A stretch of DNA of 64,000 nucleotides, from NCBI RefSeq assembly GCF_036785885.1, contig NC_092329.1, positions 3,844,001 to 3,908,000 of the forward strand, read 5' to 3'. Shown piece after piece: positions 55,172 to 64,000 of the stretch (positions are counted from its first letter, which is position 1; each line of letters opens with the position of its first letter). The translations under genes and the position numbers were made by a program. The notes beneath the pieces were generated by a model, which was given only the letters and a program-made list of their open reading frames with translations, was not told where the DNA came from and did no database searches. Source of the DNA: Coffea arabica (taxonomy: Eukaryota; Streptophyta; Magnoliopsida; Gentianales; Rubiaceae).

Positions 55172-55656
55172 GAAAGCGAAATGGTAAATTACTAATATTC
55201 TCCTGCAGTTTCATCTATTCTTAAATAACACCCTAATGTTTCAAAATATCAATTTTACTCACCTATAGTTTCATGTAAATTAGAAATTTGACGAAACTAG
55301 TCTATGTAATATCTTTAGTTAAAATATCAGTAGTGGCCTTACTTAAATGCTAAATCAAATGATGACTTAACCACCTTGTATAAAATTATAGGGAGATTAT
55401 ATAGACAAATACAAAAATTATAAGGAGAAATAGATTTTTATATAATTATAGAGGGCTAAGTGAATATTATGATTTTATCATACGCACTTTTAGTGCCTGT
55501 GATCTAATCACTGTAATTGATGATGTATTCCATCCATTTTTCATTTTATATAAAACTATATAAGGGTTACGTGGTTATTTTGAAATCTTAGAAGAGTCAT
55601 CTAGTATTATACAAAATTATAGGGAAATTATATGTAATTTACCCAAAGCGAAATTA
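55172..55656. mobile_element. Foldback element of about 485 bp upstream of P450 gene 3
   Basis: The left end GAAAGCGAAATGGTAAATTA and the right end AATTTACCCAAAGCGAAA are inverted relatives, and the arms hold repeated TATAGTTT/AAATTATAGGG motifs. It looks related to 50119-50809 but has its own ends. Confidence 0.6.
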
Positions 55657-55665
55657 TATCATACC

Positions 55666-55873
55666 AGGTAAGATGTTTCTTCACCTTTGAACTTAGCAGC
55701 AGGTCTCCTGCATAGGTTGTTATCCTACATCGGGGTTGGGGGGGATTTTGGGTAGGTTTATTAGTCTCCTCAGGAACCATAAGAGTTACCGGCTTTTGTG
55801 ATTTCCTGTGAATTAAGGGTAGTAAAATATCAAGAGTCCTTCGTGGCTTGGAAAAAAGGTAAGATGTTTCTTC
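55666..55873 (+). mobile_element. Short retroposed insert with 17-bp target duplication, upstream of P450 gene 3
   Basis: AGGTAAGATGTTTCTTC occurs at 55666-55682 and 55857-55873. The 174-bp insert between them ends in a short A run immediately before the second copy, as expected of a retroposon on the + strand. Its right edge lies 197 bp upstream of the gene 3 ATG, in the promoter. Confidence 0.78.
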
Positions 55874-56070
55874 TATTTTACAACAAAAAAAATTCTATTT
55901 TATGACCAAAAATTGCAATAGTCTTACCATATTTAAGGAGTAAGGGCCATCTCGACGACATAACTGTCCCTCAACTAGCTACAAGAGACATCTGGCTTCT
56001 TCTTTCCTACTGAGTAACCAGATTTCAGACCCAGGGAGTACTTTCTTTGCTCTGAAATCTGACCAACACC

Positions 56071-57655
56071 ATGCATCTCTTCGTTCTTGCAACTTTGATG
56101 GTCCTTCATCTACTTATAGTCCTCTTGATCAAGTTCATATACTCCACTTTTTGGATTCCGTACAAAATCCAGCGACACCTGTATAAGCAGGGCATCAGGG
56201 GCCCTGGCTACCGTCCGATATTCGGGAATTCTCCCGAGTTCAAGCTAGAATTCGATGCAACATTGAACAAACCAATGGCATCATTCAGCCACGACATAGT
56301 CCATCGTGCAGATCCATGTTACCACAAGTGGACTGCCATGTACGGGAAGACCATGCTTTTCTGGCACGGCTCCACTCCCCGGCTGGCTCTAGCTGATCCC
56401 GAGATGATAAAGGAGGTTTTCCTAAACAAATCCGGGCATGTTATAAAGGTTAAGCTTCCACCGCTGGCTGAGCAGCTCTTTGGGAAGGGACTCATTGATT
56501 TGCACGGTGAAAAATGGAGTATTCACCGAAAAATTGCCAATCCAGCCTTCATCATGGACAGAGTTAAGGTGATATATATCCATGGTAGTAGTTTTGCATT
56601 TTCTTTTTTTTTTATTCTAATATGAGAACATTTTATTTATTTTTCCCATCATAGTTTTAGAATTACAAATTCATTCTGTGGGTCCTACTTAAATTTATGA
56701 TATCACACTATTGGAGGTTGACTGCAAGTATCATTAGTGAAAGTTGAAAATATCCAGAGGAGTCACTGTTGTAGCCTTGTAGGGGGATGCACCTGTTACA
56801 CTGGAAGCTAAGTCTGGATTGTTTGGTTATCCATGGTTTCTCCGATTGGATTGGCTTATTAATCAAAAACTAATTTTTAAAATATAATATTATAATAATA
56901 TACAAATAAAAGTAATTTAAAAAACATATCATCTATACAATATATCAAAAATAACTTATAAATATTAAAAAAAATAAATTCTACAACTTCTTGTATCTAT
57001 CACCACTATCCACCACTGTCATCTCCCCCGTCTTCCTTCCCTCCTCCTCCTTCTGACCTTTTCCTCCTCCATCTCATTCCCTTTCCTCTCTTCTCTTTTC
57101 CTTTCCTTCCTTGCCACCCCCACCCCTTCCCTCCCTAAATCAGATGGGGGCAGAGAAGGGGCGGGGATGGAAAAAGGGAGGAGGAGGAGGAGAAAGGAAA
57201 GGAAGAAAGGGCAGGAAGAGGAGGAGAAAGAGCGAGATGATGATGACAGTGATGGATGGTAGTATTAGTTTTAAAAAAGTATCTTAAATTTTTTTTAATT
57301 TTAAAAGATATTTTAAAATATATTTTAAAATCACTTCCTAAACATCACAAAAAACATTTACACTAAAAGTTTTCATAGAATTACAGTAAAACAAAAATAC
57401 CTCGAAAAATAGCTAATACAAACGGAGACAAAAATTGCGAATGCTAAGCAGCTCGAGTTATCATAGATATGATGCAATGATTTCCTACCGTGTCAAATCT
57501 TGTTATCAACTAATTTGATGCAGGCAAAGCTCAGCTAGATTGCATCTACTCCAAGTTCGATTTGTCTTAAAGAGCTCGTGTTCAAGCCAGTTTATTTATA
57601 TTCAAATTGAAGTGGAAACTGGAAAGAGGCTTGCCTTAAACCGGCTGCCTGTTCC

Positions 57656-57689
<34 letters not shown>

Positions 57690-59975
57690 AAATTTAACAA
57701 AGTTGTCCTGGTTATGCAGGCATGGGTTCCTGAGGTTGTGGAAAGTACTCAGGAGGTGCTTAAGAAGTGGGAAAAAGGGATACGAGAAAGAAATGAGATA
57801 GAAGTGGATGTACTGAAAGAGTTTCATATACTTTCGGCAGAAATCTTATCAAAAACAGCTTTTGGTAGTAATTTTGAAGAGGGAAAGCACATATTTGAAT
57901 TACAAGACCAACAAGCCTTGTTGACTATACTGGCTCTGAGGACCGTGTATATTCCTGGTTTGAGGTGATTATTATCGGTATATGTTTTTTTTCCCCCGGT
58001 ATTAGTGACTACATTCATAATTCTTGACCTGTCTTTTGCGGAGTAAATCTGGTTAATGAACTAATTTTGCAGTTCCACACAGACACTAACACGTGAATCA
58101 TGTTCTTGCTAAGACTGCTCATTTTCCCAGACAAAAAAGCACTGACACCATACCGCCCTTGATTTAATAATGCTATAAGAAAGACAAAAAACGTATAGGT
58201 TGATCAATTATAAACCAACAGTAAAGGTGGGGTGCTCATGTTTCCCGTTACTGTTGTTGCTTGTTGTTCTTATCGGATAAGATTTGGCTTCTCTTTTTAG
58301 TTTATGATTAAATCAATCGAAAGAAAATATGTGCAATTATGTCATCATGAAACAAGATTGATTTTTAAACCATGTATTTGTATCACATTTCTGGATCTGG
58401 CAATGTCTGAGTGATATTTTTCTGTTATTGAGTGAAATACATAGAGTGCATAAGTTTTGTCTTTGGCTTCTTTTCCGCAAGGAACCACAACGATGTAGTG
58501 GAAAAAAGTAATTCTGAGAAGAAAAATGTATAAATCAAAACAAAGAGTGTCATGAATCGGCACCTCCACTTCAAAATCCGACGTTTACTTGATATTGCAA
58601 TAACAGGATGTGTTAATTCTCTAAAATCATTCCACATACAGCAATTAATTGTTTTCCTGGTTGCAGTCTCATAAAACAACGCATAGGTATTCAGGGCAAA
58701 AATGGAAGTGATCCTGTGATATATGCTCCACCTACAACAATAATTATGATATGTTTCTTTTGCATTTGCTGATTATGAACTACCTTAGCTTAATTCAAGG
58801 TAAAATGCAGGTTTCTGCCTACGCGTGACAATAGGATGAGGTGGAAAGTAGAGAAAGAAACTCGACGGCTGATAAGGAAATTGATCGATAGAGAAAAGAA
58901 AGCAGGCGGAAACCAAAAATGTCTGCTCAGCTTTTTACTTTGGGGAGGATTGCCAGTGGAAGAAGTCATTGATGAATGCCAGACATTCTATTTTGCTGGA
59001 AAGGAAGCTGTCGCAATATTCTTGACTTGGACACTTCTGCTTCTGGCGTTGCACCAAGAATGGCAGACCAAGGCAAGGGAAGAAGTATGGCAAGTTTGCA
59101 AGAATGATGAGCTTCCAAATGCAGACAATCTAAATGACTTGAAGATTGTAAGTGCATCTCACAACTCCATAACTATAAGTCGAATCCTTCCCCTCTTCAG
59201 ACTAAGTAATTGAAAATTTTTTATGGAGAAACACTCTTGGTCTACAACCCTCAGTTACTGGATCATAAACTGTCTAAAAGGATCAAATCTGCACAATGAA
59301 AGAGAGGCCGTATCTCGGGAAGACTTTTGTAAGCTTTCAAATCTGAATAACATTGATTTTATTGTCTTGGGAAGACATGACACCTTTTAATTATGAAGAA
59401 CAATTCAGCAGCCAAGTATTCTGCCCCTAATCCTTGAAACTTTTGGTGCTGTTGTATGAATATTTCCTTTTGGCTAACAAATATAATTGTCTGTCTATAC
59501 TGTAAATGTTTGCCATCCCTATCTAATGACTTATGCACTGCTCTTGGATAACCAGGTGGGCATGATACTTAATGAAGCACTTCGACTCTACAATCCGATT
59601 CCAGATTTGTTCAGGGAAGCAAATCAGAATATCAAAGTGGGAAGCCTTGATGTTCCTGCTGGCACCCAGTTCTATTTGCCTGTGACTGCAACTCACCACA
59701 ATACTGAGATATGGGGAGAGGATGCGGACGAGTTCAATCCACAAAGATTTGCTGAGCCGCGAAAGCATCTTGTCTCATTTTTCCCATTTAGTTTAGGATC
59801 CAGAATTTGCATCGGTCAAAATTTTGCCGTGATGGAGGGAAAAATCATCCTTGCTATGATTCTCAAACAATTCTCTTTTGAATTGTCACCATCCTATGTT
59901 CATGCTCCTGTGACATATCTCACTGTCCAGCCTCAATTTGGTGCTCAAATCCTTTTCAGGAGGCTTTCTAGTTGA
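56071..59975 (+). CDS. Cytochrome P450, CYP749A-like (gene 3, I-helix threonine absent)
   Basis: Four exons join in phase: 56071-56568, 57720-57964, 58811-59147, 59556-59975, giving 499 residues with exon lengths identical to gene 2 (498/245/337/420). It has the same membrane anchor and EALR, heme loop FSLGSRICIG (Cys about 445) and FNPQRF. It shares with gene 2 the AGKEAV I-helix, LYNP and an altered HHDP (here HHNTEIWG). Promoter, leader (GAAATCTGACCAACACC just before ATG) and intron 1 also align with gene 2, so the two are a tandem duplicate pair. Splice sites are normal and no stops are seen, so it is likely expressed. Substrate unknown; the altered oxygen-activation site makes a standard hydroxylase role uncertain. 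Confidence 0.92.
56842..57427. mobile_element. Foldback transposon with pyrimidine/purine stem (family P, copy 2), in intron 1 of P450 gene 3
   Basis: The right end in reverse reads CCGTTTGTATTAGCTATTTT, matching the left end of the element at 27323. The interior again has a CT-rich block (about 57020-57140) and then an AG-rich block (about 57150-57240). It is absent from intron 1 of gene 2. Confidence 0.8.
57655..57689. repeat. T-run/A-run hairpin immediately upstream of exon 2 of P450 gene 3
   Basis: About 20 T are followed directly by about 12 A, about 30 bp before the acceptor of exon 2. It may replace the normal polypyrimidine tract or fold as a hairpin. Confidence 0.7.
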
Positions 59976-60425
59976 ATGCTTGTAGGGAGTTTTTTTTCCT
60001 TGTGTTCTATAGTCTTCCTGTATCCTGTCACAGTTGTTACTTGTTAGTGATATCCTAAGATGCTGTACCACTTGGAATCTTATTCCCTGCGGTAATGCAT
60101 TTTCCTGTGCTGTGCAAGTTGTGATAAATTTATAGTATGCCGACTGCTTCTTCAAGAAAGCTACTTAATTCATTAAATTAATTGGTTATGCCGGCCGTTT
60201 CTAAATACTGTGTTATCATAAACTTGGGATCTACTTATTTAATTCTGCAGTAGTGCTTTTATGTATTCCTGGTGACTTGAATGATGAATGATGAATGATG
60301 ATGTACAGTCCAGATATTAATTAGAAATACATGGTCTTAGCGAGACAGAAAGAATTGATCTTTCATCTAATCCAATTCAGGGTCTGTAAGAGCATAGTAA
60401 AAACTCTCTCTTCAACCGTTCTGTC

Positions 60426-63297
60426 ATGTGCCTAACAATTCCTACCATTCTGCTAGTACTTGTAATCACTCTGTTCAAATTCATATACTCCATCATTTGG
60501 GTACCATTCAAAATTCAGCTGCATTTCAAGCGACAAGGAATTGAAGGCCCTCGGTACCATCCATTATATGGAAACTCTGAGGAGATCAAAAGGCAGCATA
60601 CTGAAGCGGCTTCAAAACCAATTTCATTCAACCATGACATCTTGCACCGTGTGGCGCCTTTCTACAAGAAGTGGTCAGCCATGTATGGAAGAACATTCTT
60701 GTTCTGGTTTGGTCCTACACCGCGTCTAACTCTGGCCGATCCAGACATGATTAAGGAGCTTATGCTAAACCATACTGATTGTGTCGATAAGCTCCCATTT
60801 ACCCCAGTTTCTAGGCAGCTCTTTGGACAGGGACTCGTGGGATTGTTTGGTAAAAAGTGGGCAGTCCGCAGAAGGATAAGCAGCAAGGCCTTCAACATGG
60901 AGAGGGTTAAGGTGATTTCCATCCCTCTTTTATGCCCTTTTCAATTTGTTTTTTCATTGAATCAGCCTAATAGATGCCCCATTTAGGATTTTAAGATGCC
61001 TGTTTCTTTTTTCTATCTTCCCTTCTTTTTGTTCTGAATTATTACTCTTTCTTTCTTGTTGGCCTTTAATTTTTGTCCATTTTTACCTTAAACTACAATT
61101 ATTGATAGAAAAAAAAAAGACTCAATTGCACATAAGCAACAAAGCATCCCAATATCAGCTTATCAATTTATTTGTCAATTTTCTGAAACTTTCCTTCCAT
61201 TTTTAGGAGCACACTCATATGACGGAATTCCCTTATCTTAACCATTCTTAAGTACTGCCGAATCTAGTTAGAATTGGGACACAAGTTTGACCTGAAACCT
61301 TCAATGGCTCTAGTTTTCCTCTCGGTTAACATCAAGTTCCTAAAAGCTTTCATACTGGCAAATGCAGATACAATTTAGATAACTAATCATATTCAATTAA
61401 TTGGCTTATGTATACATAGGGAGGGTTGGAGTTTGGGGGGGGGGGGGGAGACATTGTAACCCACACCATTGTATATTTCCCTTTATTGGTTTTTGTTTAC
61501 AATTTGGAGTTGATAACCTTTAAGAGTTAAGTGCATGGTTTTCAGGATTGGGTGCCTGACATCGCAGGTATTACCATGAAGTTACTAAGGAAGTGGGAAG
61601 AACAAAGAGGAGGAAGAGATGAATTTGAATTGGATGTACACAAAGAACTTCATGATCTCTCAGCTGAAATAATTTCTATAACAGCTTTTGGGAGCAGCTT
61701 TGAAGAAGGGAAGCGTATTTTTGAGTTGCAAGACCAGCAGATCAACTTTACCTTTCAGGCTATGAGAAGCATCTATATCCCTGGATTGAGGTGATCTACT
61801 TTCTTATGAATCGTGGAAATGCCTAAAGATAAGCTTAGATCCACGTGGTGTTTTTCGTAGCCATGCTACCATTAATTTTGTCCGCCACATTTAGGTGTAG
61901 GGAAATTTTTGTTACATGTGCTTCTGTTGTTCTGATTCTGCTCTATTAGCGGAATCCTTCATGGAAAAATCTAAGGATTTATGCACTGCATAGACCTTCG
62001 ACTTTGAGCTTGCAGATCTGTTCAAGTGCACAGGCCACTTTTATATGTGACTTGAAGTGCCTGACACAAGTTTGCTTCGTTGGTAATGACTAGTCTATTC
62101 CATGTTTGTGAATCTCCCAAAATGGAATTAAATGCAGGTTTCTCCCAACAAAGAGTAACAGGATCAGGGAAAAGCTAGAGAAGGAAACTCGCGACTCAAT
62201 TAGGAAACTGATTGAGACAAACAAGAATGAAGGACAAAAGTCGAAAATTTTGCTTCGTCTGTTAATGTCTGCCAATAAGAATTTTGATGACAAAGAAGAG
62301 GGATTAGATGTGGAAGAAGTCATTGACGAATGCAAGACATTCTACTTTGCCGGAAAGGAAACAACTGCAAACCTCTTGACTTGGGCGCTTCTTCTTCTAG
62401 CACTCCATCAAGAATGGCAAGATAAGGCACGAGAAGAAGTTTTTAGAGTTTGCAAAGGCAGTTTGCTTCCAAATGCTGAGAACATGGATGACTTAAAACT
62501 TGTAAGTTTCAATTTTTAGTTAATTGGATGTTTTGGGTTCACTGGTAGTACAGATATTCTGATTATCCACTGGATAGGATTCAAACAATGTTTGGCCTTC
62601 AAAGTAAAAACTTCTCCAAACAATGACGATGCTTGTGAACTCCTGATAGAACTGCTCAAAATAGCAATGCCTTGCGTGGAATCAGAATCAGATGAAATAG
62701 AAAGATGGAAGGATGCCAACTTCTAACTTTTAACAGCTGCAAATTCTGTTCTTATATAATGGTGAATTCAGTGGATTTCTCATGCTAAAATCCCGTTTTC
62801 TACTTGTAGCCAGACTGCTGTTTACCGTAATAATCACAACCTTCTCCATGTTTAACTTTTTTTTTTTCTTCTAACAGCTTACCATGATCATAAATGAAAC
62901 GCTTCGGCTCTACTCACCAATAGCCCAACAGACGCGGAGAACATCCAAGAGCATCAAGCTGGGAAAGCTAGATATTCCTGCTAAAACAGAGTTCTATTTA
63001 GCACTCACTGCAGTCCATCATGACCCGGAAATATGGGGAGAAGACGCCAATGAATTTAATCCTCTTAGGTTCACTGAGCCTAAAAGGCATCTAGGTTCAT
63101 ATTTTCCGTTCGGTTTAGGGCCCAGAATTTGTGTGGGCCAAAATTTAGCAATGGTTGAAGCAAAAATTATCTTAGCCATGATTGTCAAACAATTTTCCTT
63201 CAGGGTGTCACCTTCATATGTTCATGCTCCAATCATGTACCTCGCCGTGCAGCCTCAGTATGGTGCTCCCATCCTGTTCAGGACCGTCTCAGCCTGA
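60426..63297 (+). CDS. Cytochrome P450, CYP72 clan, CYP749A-like (gene 4, canonical type)
   Basis: Four exons join in phase: 60426-60911, 61546-61790, 62138-62501, 62878-63297, giving 504 residues. The first helix (about residues 4-22) is the membrane anchor. I-helix AGKETT (about 315-320), K-helix [18 protein letters not shown] and heme loop [10 protein letters not shown] (Cys about 450) are all standard. Exon 3 is 364 nt as in gene 1, against 337 nt in genes 2 and 3, so genes 1 and 4 form one subtype flanking the other. All splice sites are GT-AG. A run of 14 G (61435-61448) lies in intron 1. ER-anchored monooxygenase of unknown substrate. Confidence 0.93.
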
Positions 63298-64000
63298 ATA
63301 CTAGTGCAAGAAGGGAAGGGAAGGAGAGATTATTTGCCAATTTGAAAAGCATAAAAATTATCACCATTACACTTTGAATAGCTATTCAAATATGTGGTTC
63401 GGCCAAGCTGTCAGAGACTCTATTTGCTGCTAGTGCAATTGGAAATGGGCTAATTTTCCTTGTGTTCTTAGTTTTCATCAATATGTTAGGACAACAAAGG
63501 GCCGAGAGAAAGGGAAATCTTGAAAGCACAATGCTTTGGTGCTGGAGTTCTGGTGGCCTCATAAAAGATTTTGGATGACAAGCTAGAAAATACTCCGCTT
63601 ACAACACCTTAGCTTGCGTAGAACCAATTTACGGTACAATAGAGGGTCAGCTTGATCACGAGCTAGAATCTGATGTAGTTTTACTGTTCTTAATCTGCTT
63701 CAACTTTACTCTTTAGGAAACACATGTATACTCAGAGTAATAATGAGTGAAATTACCAAGCTGTTCACCAAGCATTGCCTCCTATGTGAGAGGCGAAAAA
63801 TTTGGGTAGGCCTGATCTTGTAGATTAAGTGATTTAAACACTTGAATTGATAAGATGATGTAACAAATTTTGAACCATTAGATCTACAAAGACAGAGTCT
63901 ACGCAGGTGTTTGCCTGTGTGAGAAATCTTGTGCTTTGTTTATTAAAGCCCCATTCTTTCCAAACATTCAACAGCATACTAATATGGGCACAGAAATCAA
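63298..64000. other. 3' region of P450 gene 4 and flanking DNA
   Basis: No P450 exon, other gene or recognisable repeat is seen. The first about 300 bp is probably 3' untranslated sequence. Confidence 0.5.

Overview
The window is nuclear DNA from a flowering plant, most likely a eudicot. It is AT-rich, its genes are split by many GT-AG introns, and the spaces between genes are full of small foldback transposons. Every gene recognised is a plant gene: an IRE-type AGC kinase, COP9 signalosome subunit 4, a serine palmitoyltransferase small subunit, a GH123/DUF4091 protein, an INDETERMINATE DOMAIN zinc-finger factor and a cluster of CYP72-clan P450s. The species cannot be named from sequence alone. 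I joined all exons by hand; in every intact gene the exon phases close.

Layout. 2-6652 (+) is the 3' part of an IRE4-like protein kinase gene that starts outside the window. It is convergent with CSN4 (12953-6969, -), complete at 397 residues. CSN4 is divergent from a very small split gene at 14303-16226 (+) that encodes a 55-residue serine palmitoyltransferase small subunit. 17741-26477 (+) is a 16-exon gene for a 651-residue glycoside-hydrolase-123-like (DUF4091) protein. 26478-36218 is mostly gene-free and holds several foldback elements and tandem duplications. 36219-38779 (+) is an IDD transcription factor of 546 residues. 38780-43161 is again gene-poor.

43162-63297 is a tandem array of CYP749A-like cytochrome P450s, all on the + strand: four intact genes (43162, 51089, 56071 and 60426) and one broken copy (48788-49680). 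Two subtypes are present. The outer genes keep the normal I-helix AGKETT motif. The two inner genes, which are recent tandem duplicates, carry AGKEAV, so the oxygen-activating threonine is missing, and they share other changes at normally conserved sites. The broken copy resembles the inner type but still has AGKET.

The most unusual structures are: (1) a three-copy 274-bp tandem repeat across an intron-exon boundary of the DUF4091 gene, which could act as an in-frame 10-codon microexon array; (2) two independent local duplications of splice sites in the kinase gene, each giving an immediate in-frame stop if used; (3) the P450 pair without the catalytic threonine; (4) two short retroposed inserts with 17-18 bp target duplications beside or inside the P450 genes; and (5) several families of foldback elements, three of them with two members in the window. 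The first five genes look like ordinary, unrelated single-copy plant genes; only the P450 array is a functional cluster.
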